Counted from the stretch's first letter, positions 44,729 through 54,636 are shown. The stretch: DNA of 64,000 nt from JACKIC01 sp964392305 (GCA_964392305.1 CAYMPV010000004.1:62001-126000); one strand, 5' to 3'. Made by a program: numbers and translations. Notes: generated by a model not told the origin, from the sequence alone.

Positions 44729-45967
44729 TCAGACCGACGGCAGGTTGTCAGCGCGCTCATCCTCGCGCCGTTCGAGGGCCACCTCACGCTCGATGTCGTC
44801 CTTGGTGACCTTGTCCTTCTCGAACAACACGAAGAGTCCGCCCAGCAGCGACCAGAAGGTCAGGTGCAAGCGGTAGAGGATCGACAAGGCGACGCCGCGC
44901 GTAGCCATGGCCTGTTGTGCCTGCGCGGGATCCGGAACCGTGGCCGCGAGGTGCGCCGCGCCGTACTTACCGAACAGGAACCCGTACATCTTCTCGCCGA
45001 CGCCCCAGCCGTTGGGCGACAACGGAACCGCCGAGACGATGTTGATCACCGGGATCAGGGCGAAGTACTCGAACCACGGCATGCCGACGCCGAGCGCATC
45101 GCCGATGAAGGCAACGCTGAGCACCGACAGCACATGATTGCCGACGCCGGCGACCAGGCTCGCGGCGATCACGCGGCCGTGGTTGCGGTAGAAGAACACC
45201 GCCTGATCGACCAACTTGAGCAGGTGGCCGACCTTCTGCGGCAGGCGCTCGAGCAGCCAGGACAGCCGGACCAGGCGTCGCAACCTGCGGCTGAAGGCGA
45301 ACACCCCGACCATGCCGACGCCGAGGATCACGCCCCAGATGCCCAGGGCCACCTCGCCGAAGCGATCGAGCGCGAACAGCACGACGACGGCACCGAGCAG
45401 CGCCAGCGACGCCAGGCCCAACACGCGGTCCACCACCACCGAGACCAAGACCGGCACCCGGTGGCCGGGGCAGCGCTTCATGATGTAGAGCGCCTTGATC
45501 AGGTCGCCGCCGGTCGCGCCGGCCGGCACGACGGTGTTGAAGAACACGCCGATCCACGTGAACCGCAGGGTCTCGAGCAACGACACGTCGGTGCCGTTGA
45601 CGCGCAGCAGCCACCACCACCGAGTGCCGGCGACCAGCACCGTGAGGAAGTAGCAGAACGCGCCGAGCGCGAACAGCCATGGGTCGAGGTTGTGCCAGTA
45701 GGTGAGGAAGCCCGGTTCGACCGTGACGGTCAGACCGTCGACGACGGCGCCACGATCGATGGTGTGTGGCGTCTGGTCGTGCTCACCGACGAGATAGCTC
45801 ACCGAGTCGACCTTCCAGGATCCCTGGATCTCGATGAACTGCTCCTCGACGACCTTGTCGCCCTTGCTCTTCACCAACCGATCGCGGAAGTGGATCGGGT
45901 AGAAGACCCAGGCCATCAGCAGGGCGACCAGGGTCAGTTTGAGCAGCGTTCCCAGTTTGCCTTTCAT
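44729..45967 (-). CDS. UPF0104/LPG-synthase-TM family membrane protein
   Basis: 412 residues with about eight membrane segments. The family motifs GDLIKALYIMKRCPGHRVP, VSVVVDRVLGLASLALLG and LSPNGWGVGEKMYG agree with the membrane region of MprF-like flippases and AglD. A soluble loop of about 80 residues follows the first membrane segment. It probably moves or modifies a lipid-linked molecule, but the cargo is unknown. The ATG at 45967 overlaps the stop of the DUF366 gene as ATGA, so the two are coupled. Confidence 0.85.
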   Translation of the reverse strand: MKGKLGTLLKLTLVALLMAWVFYPIHFRDRLVKSKGDKVVEEQFIEIQGSWKVDSVSYLVGEHDQTPHTIDRGAVVDGLTVTVEPGFLTYWHNLDPWLFALGAFCYFLTVLVAGTRWWWLLRVNGTDVSLLETLRFTWIGVFFNTVVPAGATGGDLIKALYIMKRCPGHRVPVLVSVVVDRVLGLASLALLGAVVVLFALDRFGEVALGIWGVILGVGMVGVFAFSRRLRRLVRLSWLLERLPQKVGHLLKLVDQAVFFYRNHGRVIAASLVAGVGNHVLSVLSVAFIGDALGVGMPWFEYFALIPVINIVSAVPLSPNGWGVGEKMYGFLFGKYGAAHLAATVPDPAQAQQAMATRGVALSILYRLHLTFWSLLGGLFVLFEKDKVTKDDIEREVALERREDERADNLPSV

Positions 45968-46542
45968 GCGCGGCCTCCGGGCAACCACTCACCCTTTGCG
46001 CGCACCTTGGCGCGCGCTTGCAGGATCGATTCCTGCTCTGCCGCCACACCCTCGAGCATGGCGCGGCCGAACCGTTCGGGATCGACCGCGAGCTCGGCCA
46101 GGGTCGCGATCGGCACCGGGGCACCGCCCGGGCTCGCGTTCACCGCGAAGTGCAGCAGCGTGCTTACCGGTGAGGCGGTCGCGATGCTGATCGACAGCTT
46201 GCCTTCTGCGAGGTAGAGGTCGTCGCCGACGCGGCGCAGCGGCTTGCCGGACATCTGCTGCAACATTTCGCCAGCACGCGCCGCGAACAATCGCTGTCGA
46301 TGCACCGCGAGCACCAGGTCCGAACTGGTGAACACCTCCCAGACGAAGTGCACCATGTCGTCAGCGGCGATGCCTGGCCCGTCGAGGTCCTCGAGATCGG
46401 CGATCTCGTCGGTCGCGACGCGACAGGCGCCGCGAAAACCGACACAGGCGTCGCCGACCAGGCCGAACCGCGCCAGGATCCAATGCGCGCGCAACTGCGA
46501 GCCGTCGTAGTCGATCTTGTCTGCAGACCAGTGAGTGAGCAT
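45964..46542 (-). CDS. DUF366-family protein
   Basis: 192 residues. It begins LTHWSADKIDYDGSQLRAHW and continues with GDACVGFRGACRV, VHFVWEVF, VHRQRLFAARAGEML, GDDLYLAEGKLSISIATASP and HFAVN, all characteristic of DUF366. The function of the family is unknown; the fold has been compared with tRNA-synthetase-like domains, but I cannot confirm that here. It is translationally coupled to the flippase-like gene. The 151 bases downstream of the neighbouring lipoprotein gene hold only a small hairpin (46621-46639). Confidence 0.88.
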   Translation of the reverse strand: MLTHWSADKIDYDGSQLRAHWILARFGLVGDACVGFRGACRVATDEIADLEDLDGPGIAADDMVHFVWEVFTSSDLVLAVHRQRLFAARAGEMLQQMSGKPLRRVGDDLYLAEGKLSISIATASPVSTLLHFAVNASPGGAPVPIATLAELAVDPERFGRAMLEGVAAEQESILQARAKVRAKGEWLPGGRA

Positions 46543-46693
46543 GGCGGAGCGCGTCAGCGGAGCACGACAGAGGAACGCAGCCGCGGCGGCGTCAGGGAGT
46601 GAGCAGCAGACGGATTCACGTTCGCGGCGTAGTCGCGAATGCGGCCACCAAAAGCATTCCGAGAGCCTGCATCATGGATTCGTTCTCAGGCGT

Positions 46694-47971
46694 TCAGGAG
46701 CGTCGCCGTGACGGTCGCTCGTCGACCCAGGCCTTCACCCAATCGATGTCGTAGTCGATGGTGGGCCTGCCCAGGCACAGATTGAGCGCGGTGAGTGCCG
46801 GCACGCGAAGCTTCGAGTAGTAGCTCTGCTCGGTCAAGATCGTCTGCGCCAGGAAGTCCGCGGGCGCGAGGCCCTCCCACTGCTCGGTTCCCGGCAACCG
46901 CACTTCCTCGAGCGCCAGCTCACCCGAGAGCTGGCCGCAGTAGTTGATCAGCCGCAACCGCACCAGCGGGTCGGGGTCGAACCGCGGCTCGCCTCGGGCG
47001 ATCTCTTGTGGACCTGCCGCCATCAGGGCAACGAGCAGCGGCACCGCGCGCGGCCCGCCGAGACTGCGGAATTGCTGCATGCCGCACAGCCTCAGGTCGG
47101 CCCAACGCGCATCGCGACCACGCACAACCTCGAGCAGGATGCCGCGCACGACATGGGTCAGCGCCACGGTCAGCGCGGCGCGGGTCGCGTCGCGCAGTTC
47201 GCGCGACGGCTCGGCCTGCAGCAGGGCGCCAAGGTCCTGCGCCAGCAGCAGCCGCGATGAAACGTCGGCCAGCGGCGCAGCCACCAGCTTTCCGAGCGCA
47301 TCACCGTACGCCTCGGCCTTGCCCTCATCCCAGTCCGCCGCCTGTCGGACCTCGGGCCGACCGGCCTGCACGACCTCCCGGGCTGCCTGGAAGTCGGCTG
47401 GGCTGGGGGCGGCAAGCAGTGCTTCGGGGGTGCAGTCGAGAACGGGCAGGTCCAGCCTCCGTGCAGCAACCGTCATCCCGTCGAGCGCGATGATGCGACT
47501 CGCGACGCTGCTGTCCAACGCGGCGATCCAACCCAGCCGGAGCAGACATTGCGCGTTCGCTTCGTAGCCGCCGCCGGCCTCGTCCGGCAACTCGGCGAGC
47601 AGTTCGCGCACGTGCCGGGACGGGTTTTCGAGCTTGCTCGTGTGCCGCACGCCGAACAACAAGCCGAGTGGCCAGCGCACCGGCACGAGCCAGAACTGCC
47701 GCATGTACCAGGCGGACACGGGCGCGTTCTCGGCGTAGTCGATGTGACGATCCGGCGCGTTGCCGGCGACCGTGACGATGCCGTCGATCTCGGTCACCAG
47801 TTCGTCGAAACTGAGGTTGTCGGCAGCGGTGCAGCCACCCAGGAAGAGGGCGAGCGCCGGCCGCAGCCGCCGCGCCGCGACGACGCCACGCATCCGGGCG
47901 AGGATCGAGCGGCTGGACTTGGGGTTACCGCTCAGGGCTGCCAGTTCGGTCATGCGTGTCGAGTCGATCAT
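46694..47971 (-). CDS. Lipoprotein or membrane-linked protein of unknown function
   Basis: 425 residues from the ATG at 47971, whose first bases overlap the stop of the upstream gene as ATGA. A second in-frame ATG at 47893 would give a short signal peptide with the lipobox LGGC (MRGVVAARRLRPALALFLGGC), so the true start may be there. The remainder is mostly helical with a HEAT-like feel (DPLVRLRLINYCGQLSG). No catalytic motif is seen. The coupled neighbour is also a putative lipoprotein with HEAT-like repeats, so the pair may work together. Confidence 0.65.
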   Translation of the reverse strand: MIDSTRMTELAALSGNPKSSRSILARMRGVVAARRLRPALALFLGGCTAADNLSFDELVTEIDGIVTVAGNAPDRHIDYAENAPVSAWYMRQFWLVPVRWPLGLLFGVRHTSKLENPSRHVRELLAELPDEAGGGYEANAQCLLRLGWIAALDSSVASRIIALDGMTVAARRLDLPVLDCTPEALLAAPSPADFQAAREVVQAGRPEVRQAADWDEGKAEAYGDALGKLVAAPLADVSSRLLLAQDLGALLQAEPSRELRDATRAALTVALTHVVRGILLEVVRGRDARWADLRLCGMQQFRSLGGPRAVPLLVALMAAGPQEIARGEPRFDPDPLVRLRLINYCGQLSGELALEEVRLPGTEQWEGLAPADFLAQTILTEQSYYSKLRVPALTALNLCLGRPTIDYDIDWVKAWVDERPSRRRS

Positions 47972-49227
47972 CCATCCTTCCTGGCCTCGAGAAGCCCGTT
48001 GTCGGCAGGCACGATGCGCTTCCACGCGGCCACCAGCAACGCGCGACGTTCAGGGTCGTCGGCCGCGCCAGGGGCAAATGGCGGCGCCGCCGGAACGATC
48101 ACCGCCAGCGCTTCATGCAACCGACGGAACGTGCCAGGGTCGGGTTCCCGTTCGAGCGCTGCCACCAGCAACGTCGCCGCGTCGCCACCCAACAACTGGA
48201 TGGCGCGGGTCGCCGCGATGCCACGCACCAACGGCGAAGGGTCTTCGAGGCCGGCGGCGCACAAAGGGACACTCCACTCGGCATCCACCTCTGCGAGTTG
48301 CAGCGCCCGCGCCCGCAGCGCTGGCGACTCGTCGCGAGCGGCGATCGCGACGACCGAGGCGCGCAAGCGTTGTGCGGCTTCGCCGGTGCCCGCAGTAGAA
48401 TCGGCCGCGGCCTTGACGAGCGGCGCGGTGGCCATCTCCAACGCGCGCATGCGTTCGCTCGCTGCTGGCGCCCCGCGCAGGTTGCCGAGCAGATCGCGGA
48501 TCTGCAGACGCACCGGACGCGGTGAGGTGCTCAGTTCGCTCTGCAACCCCTGGATGTCGGCGGCGTGGGCCGCCAGCCAGGCGTCACCGGCGTGGGTGGA
48601 CTGCAGCAACTCGAGCCCGGCGATCGCCTGCTGCCGGTTGCCTTCGAGCCACTCGAGTTCGGCAAGTTCGAACAGCAGACCTGGGTGCAGCGCCGCGGCA
48701 CCATGTGCAGCCACCACGCTGCGCAAAGCAGCGGCAGCGAGGTGGCGTTGACCGAGGTCGCGGAGCACGCCAGCGCGCGCCACCGTCAGCAAGGCCATGC
48801 CATCGTCGGACGCGGCGGCTTCGGACCGGTTGCCCGCGGCCGGGGCCGCCTGCGCCAACGCACTGTCGAGGGCGTGCAGGGCTCCGCGGTGATTCTCTTC
48901 GCGGCACAGGCGCGCGGCGAGTTCGAGCGCGTCCTCGACGGGGTCCCGTGCCGTGGCAACCGGATCGGCGACGACGACAGCCGGCGTCACCTTGGGCCCC
49001 TCGATGACGTTGCGCTCGACATCTCCCGCGCCATCGGGTCGCACCGCTGCCTTGGCCGCGGGTGCGACCGCCGGCTCGGCTGCCGCGGGCGCGGTGAGCA
49101 TCGAGCCGGGGGCGACGAGGCCGCGCGGAGGCGCCGCGACCGATGGACCGCCGGAACACGCCGAGGCGGCGAGCGCGAGCCAGGCGATGACCTGGTGTGG
49201 AAGCCTCGACCGCCGACCGCGCTGCAT
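47968..49227 (-). CDS. Lipoprotein with helical and HEAT-like repeats
   Basis: 419 residues. The signal MQRGRRSRLPHQVIAWLALAASAC ends in a lipobox (AASAC). An Ala/Pro-rich linker follows, then TPR-like helices (VEDALELAARLCREENHRGALHALD is typical; shown in part), and HEAT-like repeats (EDPSPLVRGIAATRAIQLLG) at the C-terminus. It is first of a coupled pair, and divergent from the IMPase-family gene. Confidence 0.65.
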   Translation of the reverse strand: MQRGRRSRLPHQVIAWLALAASACSGGPSVAAPPRGLVAPGSMLTAPAAAEPAVAPAAKAAVRPDGAGDVERNVIEGPKVTPAVVVADPVATARDPVEDALELAARLCREENHRGALHALDSALAQAAPAAGNRSEAAASDDGMALLTVARAGVLRDLGQRHLAAAALRSVVAAHGAAALHPGLLFELAELEWLEGNRQQAIAGLELLQSTHAGDAWLAAHAADIQGLQSELSTSPRPVRLQIRDLLGNLRGAPAASERMRALEMATAPLVKAAADSTAGTGEAAQRLRASVVAIAARDESPALRARALQLAEVDAEWSVPLCAAGLEDPSPLVRGIAATRAIQLLGGDAATLLVAALEREPDPGTFRRLHEALAVIVPAAPPFAPGAADDPERRALLVAAWKRIVPADNGLLEARKDG

Positions 49228-49298
49228 GCCGCGCTCTTGTATCCGGGTACCCCCACAGAGCACCTGTTTTCCCGGCGCGATCAGGCCACGATGCAGAC

Positions 49299-50126
49299 AT
49301 GGCCAACGCCCGCCGCCCACAACCACCCGCACCGATCCAGGCGACGACCCGACGCCTGCGCGCACCGCTCGTTGCCGCGGTCGTGGAGATCGCCGCCTTT
49401 GCCGTTCGGGCGCAGCGACGCCTGCGTCCCGCGGACATTCAACGCAAGGGGGTCGGCGACTTCGTGACCACGGTCGACGTGCGCTGTGAACGCCTGCTGC
49501 GAGCGCGATTGGCGACGCTGCTGCCGGCGGCCGGGTTCCTCGGCGAGGAACTGGCCGCGGTCGACGTCGACCAGGACTGGCTCTGGGTCGTCGATCCGAT
49601 CGACGGCACCAGCAACTTCGGCCGTGGCCTGCCGCACTTCGCCGTCTCGGTCGCCCTGCTGTGGCGGCGCCTGCCGGTGCTCGCCGCCGTGCACTGCCTT
49701 CCCGAGGACGCCACCTACGTCGCCACCTACGGCGGTGGCACGCGGCGCAACGGCAAGTTGGTGCGGGCCCCCGACCGGGGGCTGGGCGACGCCGCCATCG
49801 TCGGCTGCCAGTGGCACCGCGGACAACAACAGATGGGGTTCCTGCCCCGCCTGCAGGCGCACGGCAACCGGCTGCGCACCTTCGGCAGCACGGTGACCCA
49901 ACTCGCCGACGTGGCCATGGGGCGCCTGGACGCCAACGTGCAAGAGCAGGGTCGCGTCTGGGACATCGCCGCCGCCGGACTGGTGGTGGTGGAAGCCGGG
50001 TGCCGGTTCACGGATTGGAGTGGCCGGCCGGTGTTTCCGTTCGCAGATCTGGCCGTCGAACACACCCCCACGATCGCCGCGGGGCCTCGCACCCACCGTC
50101 AGCTGGTACGATCCCTGCGCCCTTGA
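49299..50126 (+). CDS. Inositol-monophosphatase-family phosphatase
   Basis: 275 residues. The Mg-binding motifs are present: LGEELAA (Glu83, Glu84), VVDPIDGTSNFGRG (Asp99, Asp102) and VWDIAAAGLVVVEAG (second Asp motif). Candidate substrates are inositol-1-phosphate, histidinol phosphate, PAP or fructose-1,6-bisphosphate; no flanking gene decides. The ATG at 49299 is preferred because the longer frame overlaps the divergent lipoprotein gene. Confidence 0.88.
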   Translation: MANARRPQPPAPIQATTRRLRAPLVAAVVEIAAFAVRAQRRLRPADIQRKGVGDFVTTVDVRCERLLRARLATLLPAAGFLGEELAAVDVDQDWLWVVDPIDGTSNFGRGLPHFAVSVALLWRRLPVLAAVHCLPEDATYVATYGGGTRRNGKLVRAPDRGLGDAAIVGCQWHRGQQQMGFLPRLQAHGNRLRTFGSTVTQLADVAMGRLDANVQEQGRVWDIAAAGLVVVEAGCRFTDWSGRPVFPFADLAVEHTPTIAAGPRTHRQLVRSLRP

Positions 50127-50404
50127 AGCCGCGCTGTTGTTACTCCTCAGTAACAGGTCCGATCGTTAGGTGTCGAACAGGACACAGCGCGAATGCCTCC
50201 GATGCCGCTGGCCCCAGAATTGCAATATGCGCTCAGGCGGTCACCGAGCTCTGCTAGCGGTCGCGGAACGCGACGGTTAGCCTGCTCCGCTCGCCTGCAG
50301 GCGTTCCCAAGAATCCGGCCGTCGACGCGACATCGAGGCGGCGGCCACGACAGTTTCCCAAGTTCGGCCGCTCGCTGCGGCCTCTCACTCAGGAGTTCTC
50401 GAAG
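50127..50404 (+). promoter_or_regulatory. Leader region of the HEAT-repeat array with one hairpin
   Basis: 278 bases without a gene. A perfect hairpin TGTTACT-CCTC-AGTAACA lies at 50138-50155, just after the phosphatase stop; with no T-tract it may be an operator or a weak terminator. TGCAATAT at 50221-50228 is a possible -10 region for the first HEAT gene. AGGAG at 50391-50395 is a clear ribosome-binding site for the ATG at 50405. Nothing else is seen. Confidence 0.45.
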
Positions 50405-52474
50405 ATGAAGAAGCTCGTCCTCTCCGGACTGTGCTGCGCGGGCATGATGGCCCTTCTGCCGGAGACCGGTAGCGCGCACGGTGGTCAGTACCGCGGTCCT
50501 GGCGACGTCGTGCCGCCGAGCCCGGGCGGCGGCCGTGGCACCGGTGGCCCCGCGGGTCCGACGACTGGTGGCCCCGCCGGCCCCGGCGCTCCCGCCCCTT
50601 CCGGCCCGACGACTCCTGGTGCCTCCGGCCCGGCGACCGGTGGCCCTGCCGGCCCCGGCGGCGGCCGCGCGGCCCAGACCGGTCAACGCGGTGTCGAGGT
50701 CGGTGACGACCTGACCCAGTGGCAGTTCTGGTGGGAGTTCAACAAGGACCCCTTCATCCGTTTGAAGGATGCGATCCAGAAGGGCGGCCCGCAGACCGGT
50801 AGCGACGACTTCTTCCTCGGCGGCACGCGCCGCAGCGAAGCCAAGGACTCGCTCAAGCCGACCGACGAGCAGATCCTCGGCGAGATCCTGCCGGCCCTCA
50901 AGAAGGCGATCGACTCGACCAAGCAGCGCGACATCAACTCGTCGTGCATGGTCGCGATGGCCAAGATCGGGCGCAACCACGACGACTTCAAACTGATCGA
51001 CGTGTTCACCCCGCGCCTGAAGGAAGGCGACCAGGAGATCCGCGAGACCGCCGCGCTGGCGATCGGCATCGCCGGCATCGCCGAAGAGGCGGAAGTCGAC
51101 ATGTTGCTCAACCTGGCCATGGACGACGCCAAGGGGCGCGCCGCCAGCGGTGGCAACATCAACGACCGCACCCGCGCGTTCGCGGCGTACGGCCTGGGGC
51201 TGATCGCTCACGACGCCAAGATCGAGATCAAGGCCAAGGCGTTCGGCGCACTCAAGAAGCTGCTCGAAGACGACAACGTCAGCAACCGCAACATCAAGGT
51301 CGCGGCGATCAACTCGATCGGCCTGCTGCACATCGACGAGTCGAGCGACGAAGGCAAGAAGCTGCTCGGTGAAGCCCTCGACGCGGTCGAAGGCTACTAC
51401 ATGCAGAAGCTCGGCCCGGGCGAGCAGTTGATCCAGTCGCACTGCCCGACCGCGATCGCCAAGCTGATCGGCCGCAACCACGAGCGCGCCGCTCACTTCA
51501 AGGAACTGTTCGCCGCTGACTTGCAGGAGAAGGGCAAGGTCAAGCGCAGCAGCAACGACATCGCTCGTTCCTGCGTGCTCGCGCTCGGCCAACTGGCCCT
51601 GCCGTTCGAGAACAAGGACAGCAAGGACAACCCCGACAACGAGTACAGCAAGCTGCTGCTCGACACCTACCACGACCACAAGGACCTGCAGACCCGGTTC
51701 TTCTCGGTCCTGGCGCTGGGTCAGATCGGCGGCGAGCTGAACCGCACCACGCTGCTCAAGGAGTTCGACAAGGCCAGCAAGACCCAGGAGAAGCCCTGGG
51801 TGGCGCTGTCGCTCGGCGTCTACTCGTTCTTCAAGTACGATGCCCAGAAGAAGGCGGGTGTCCAGGTTGAGCCGGAGCGTTTGATCGCGGAGACCCTCTA
51901 CGACGCCCTGAAGTCGAACAAGGAGCCGGGCCTGTTGTCGGCGCTCGCGGTCGGGCTCGGCCTGTCCCAGGCCACCGAAGCCGCCGACTCGATGGTGTCG
52001 ATGCTGCTGTCGAACGTCGCCAAGGAAGACCTGGCCGGCTACCTGTGCATCGGTCTCGCTTTGATGAACCACAACCGTGCGATCACGGACATCAAGGGCA
52101 TCGTCGACCAGTCCGTGCGCCGCACCGACCTGCTCAAGCAGGCCGCCATCGCGCTCGGCAAGCTGGGCGACAAGACCGTCGCCGAGCAGTTGCAGAAGCT
52201 GATGACCGATGGCGAGCCGAACCTGGCGAAGCTGTCGGCGATCGCTTCGGCGCTGGGCTTCATCGGTGACAGCCGCACCATCGCGCCGCTCAAGAAGATG
52301 CTGTTCGACGATCAGCTCGGCGATCTGTCGCGTGCGTTCGCGGCCGTCGCGCTGGGCGGCGTGGCCGACAAGGAGCCGCTGCCGTGGAACAGCAAGATCG
52401 GTCAGAACATCAACTACCGTGCGTCGGTGGACACCCTGACCAACCAGAGCACCGGCATCCTCGACATCCTCTGA
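50405..52474 (+). CDS. Secreted HEAT-repeat protein, array copy 1
   Basis: 689 residues. The signal peptide is MKKLVLSGLCCAGMMALLPETGSA; the mature protein would start HGGQYRGPGDVVPP. A Gly/Pro/Thr-rich linker runs to about residue 95, then comes LTQWQFWWEFNKDP, about ten HEAT-like helical pairs (for example VRRTDLLKQAAIALGKLGD), and a conserved end, NYRASVDTLTNQ, then STGILDIL. The family is secreted and probably a protein-binding scaffold; its partners are unknown. This copy has the best ribosome-binding site, a strong terminator and many AAG/GAC-type codons, suggesting high expression. Confidence 0.85.
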   Translation: MKKLVLSGLCCAGMMALLPETGSAHGGQYRGPGDVVPPSPGGGRGTGGPAGPTTGGPAGPGAPAPSGPTTPGASGPATGGPAGPGGGRAAQTGQRGVEVGDDLTQWQFWWEFNKDPFIRLKDAIQKGGPQTGSDDFFLGGTRRSEAKDSLKPTDEQILGEILPALKKAIDSTKQRDINSSCMVAMAKIGRNHDDFKLIDVFTPRLKEGDQEIRETAALAIGIAGIAEEAEVDMLLNLAMDDAKGRAASGGNINDRTRAFAAYGLGLIAHDAKIEIKAKAFGALKKLLEDDNVSNRNIKVAAINSIGLLHIDESSDEGKKLLGEALDAVEGYYMQKLGPGEQLIQSHCPTAIAKLIGRNHERAAHFKELFAADLQEKGKVKRSSNDIARSCVLALGQLALPFENKDSKDNPDNEYSKLLLDTYHDHKDLQTRFFSVLALGQIGGELNRTTLLKEFDKASKTQEKPWVALSLGVYSFFKYDAQKKAGVQVEPERLIAETLYDALKSNKEPGLLSALAVGLGLSQATEAADSMVSMLLSNVAKEDLAGYLCIGLALMNHNRAITDIKGIVDQSVRRTDLLKQAAIALGKLGDKTVAEQLQKLMTDGEPNLAKLSAIASALGFIGDSRTIAPLKKMLFDDQLGDLSRAFAAVALGGVADKEPLPWNSKIGQNINYRASVDTLTNQSTGILDIL

Positions 52475-52500
52475 TTCGAGAACGCCAGTTCGCTGGAGTC

Positions 52501-52536
52501 GAAGGGCTCGCGTCACCTCGGTGACGCGAGCCCTTC
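52501..52536 (+). terminator. Strong terminator-type hairpin after HEAT copy 1
   Basis: A perfect 17-bp inverted repeat (left arm starts GAAGGGCTCGCG, right arm ends CGCGAGCCCTTC) is separated by only two bases, and is followed by TTCGTTGGTGTTGG. It lies 27 bases after the stop of copy 1, so that copy is probably transcribed alone. Confidence 0.85.
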
Positions 52537-52554
52537 TTCGTTGGTGTTGGCCCA

Positions 52555-52572
52555 GGGCACGCTCGTTGCTCT
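52555..52572 (+). repeat. 18-bp element upstream of HEAT copy 2
   Basis: GGGCACGCTCGTTGCTCT ends 9 bases before the ATG at 52582. An identical 18-mer lies upstream of copy 3 at 54637-54654, so it is either a shared leader signal or a remnant of the duplication that made the array. Confidence 0.8.
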
Positions 52573-52581
52573 CCGGACGCC

Positions 52582-54528
52582 ATGCGCTGCGTCGCTGCGC
52601 TGCCCTTGGTCTCGATCACGATGCCACCAACCACCGCGCTGCTTGTCCTGTTGTTGATGCCGGCAGTGCTCATTGGCCAAAGTCGCCAGCCCACGAGCCC
52701 CCCGAACGCGCCACCGCGCGGCGGCAACGGCGGCAGCACCCTGGCCGTCGAGCTGTTCTGTCCGCCAACGCAGTGGCAGGTGTGGTGGGAGTTGAACAGC
52801 GCCTCCATGCTGCGCGTGCGTGATCATGCACAGCACGCACGCCCGCCCTATCCCGACGACTTCGGCCTCGGTAGCAGACGACAAGGTGAGGCCACGCACT
52901 CGTTGGCGGCGAGCGACCGACAGATCAGCGAACAGATCCTGCCGGCGCTGAAGCGGGCGATCGATGCATCCGCGCAGCGCGACATCAACTGCGCATGCAT
53001 GATTGCGATGGCCAAGATCGGTCGCAACCACGTGGACTTCAGGCTGATCGACGTGTTCAGCCCACGCCTGCGCAACGGTGACCAGGAAGTGCGTGAAACG
53101 GCGGCGCTGTCGATCGGAATTGCGGGCATCGCTGAACAAGCGGAGATTGAATTGCTGATCGACCTGGCCACGGACAACGAGAGGGGGCGCGCGGTCAGTG
53201 GCGGCAACATCAACTACCGCACCCGTGCGTTTGCGGCCTACGGCCTGGGCCTGCTCGCGCACGACGCCAGGATCGAGATCAAGGCCAAGGCGTTCGCGAC
53301 CCTTCGTCAACTGCTGATGCCCGATGCCGTCGCCAACCGCGACCTAGCAGTTGCGGCGATCAAGGCCATCGGCGTCTTGCACATCGACGATTCCGACGCG
53401 GCCGGAAGCAAGATGCTCGGCGAAGCAGTGACGGCGCTCGAGCAGTTCTATCTGCGAAGGATCGGCGCCGGACAGCAACTCATCTCTGCCCACTGCCCAA
53501 CCGAGATCGCCCGACTGCTCGGCCGTGATCACCGACAGGCCGCACACTACAAGGAGCTGTTCGCATCGGATCTGCAGCAGTCAGGCACCGCCGCGCGCAG
53601 CAGCCACGACATCGCGAGATCCTGCGCACTCGCGCTCGGACAGCTCGCCGCTGCGTATGAGAACCGGGACGACAAGGACAACCCGGACAACCCCTACAGC
53701 CGCCTGCTTCTCGACACCTACCTCACCCACCACGACCAGCAGACGCGTTACTTCTCGATCCTGGCGCTGGGCCAGATCGGCGGCGCCCTCAACCGCATCA
53801 ACCTGCTGAAGGAGTTCGACAAGGCAGACCGGGTCGAGCAGAAGGCGTGGGTGGCGCTGTCGTTGGGCATCAGCGCTGCTACCGACCGCGAAACCCGAGT
53901 GCGGGCTGGGAACCTCGACCCCGAACCGGACCGATTGATCGGCTCGACTCTCGCCAGCGCCCTCGCGGAGCACAAGGACCCCGACCTGATGGCGGCGCTC
54001 GCTATCTCGCTCGGGCTCGCCAGGGCCACCGACGTCGCCCCGGCGATGGTGTCGCTGCTGAACGCGAACGTCGCCAAGGAAGGACTCGCGAGCAGCCTGT
54101 GCATTGGCCTGGCCCTCATGCAAGACCACCGCGCGACCCCACACATCTGGATGGCCATGGACCGCGCGACGCGCCGCCCGGAGCTGTTCGCTCAGGCGGC
54201 GTCCGCCCTCGCACGGCTCGGTGACAAGAACATCGGCGAACGACTCGTGCAATCGCTGCCAGAGCAGCAGCAGAACCTCGCCATGCTCGCAGCCACCACG
54301 CGGTCGTTGCAGTTCGTCGGGGACGCACACTGCGTCACCCCGCTGACCAAGATGCTACTCGACCAGCGACTGTCGGAACTGGCGCGCTCATTCGCCGCCG
54401 TCGCACTCGGCGGCATCGCCGCCAGGGAGTCGCTGCCCTGGAACAGCAAGCTCGGCGAAGACTGCAACTACCGCGCGACCGTCGACACGCTGACCAATCG
54501 CAGCACCGGCGTGCTCGACATCTTCTGA
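52582..54528 (+). CDS. Secreted HEAT-repeat protein, array copy 2
   Basis: 648 residues. The hydrophobic export segment is TTALLVLLLMPAVLIG. This copy lacks the HGGQYRGPGDVVPP motif and most of the Gly/Pro linker. It keeps TQWQVWWELN, the HEAT region (HDIARSCALALGQLAA and others) and the end NYRATVDTLTNRSTG-VLDIF. It aligns with copy 1 over the whole repeat region. ATG at 52621 is a good alternative start. Of the four copies it is the shortest, through loss at the N-terminus. Confidence 0.82.
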   Translation: MRCVAALPLVSITMPPTTALLVLLLMPAVLIGQSRQPTSPPNAPPRGGNGGSTLAVELFCPPTQWQVWWELNSASMLRVRDHAQHARPPYPDDFGLGSRRQGEATHSLAASDRQISEQILPALKRAIDASAQRDINCACMIAMAKIGRNHVDFRLIDVFSPRLRNGDQEVRETAALSIGIAGIAEQAEIELLIDLATDNERGRAVSGGNINYRTRAFAAYGLGLLAHDARIEIKAKAFATLRQLLMPDAVANRDLAVAAIKAIGVLHIDDSDAAGSKMLGEAVTALEQFYLRRIGAGQQLISAHCPTEIARLLGRDHRQAAHYKELFASDLQQSGTAARSSHDIARSCALALGQLAAAYENRDDKDNPDNPYSRLLLDTYLTHHDQQTRYFSILALGQIGGALNRINLLKEFDKADRVEQKAWVALSLGISAATDRETRVRAGNLDPEPDRLIGSTLASALAEHKDPDLMAALAISLGLARATDVAPAMVSLLNANVAKEGLASSLCIGLALMQDHRATPHIWMAMDRATRRPELFAQAASALARLGDKNIGERLVQSLPEQQQNLAMLAATTRSLQFVGDAHCVTPLTKMLLDQRLSELARSFAAVALGGIAARESLPWNSKLGEDCNYRATVDTLTNRSTGVLDIF

Positions 54529-54636
54529 TCCGCCTCGTGCGCCAGATGACGCCGCGACCCCCAATCGCTACGCAGCGGTAGCGTTCCCGCCGACAAAGTC
54601 CGACTCAGCGCACACGGCGCCGACGCGTGCGCCAAA

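Noticed and set aside
50147..52516. 789-codon minus-strand open frame opposite HEAT copy 1
   Set aside because: It mirrors the codons of a gene with signal peptide, ribosome-binding site and terminator; composition is Val/Asp/Gln-rich and repeat-like.
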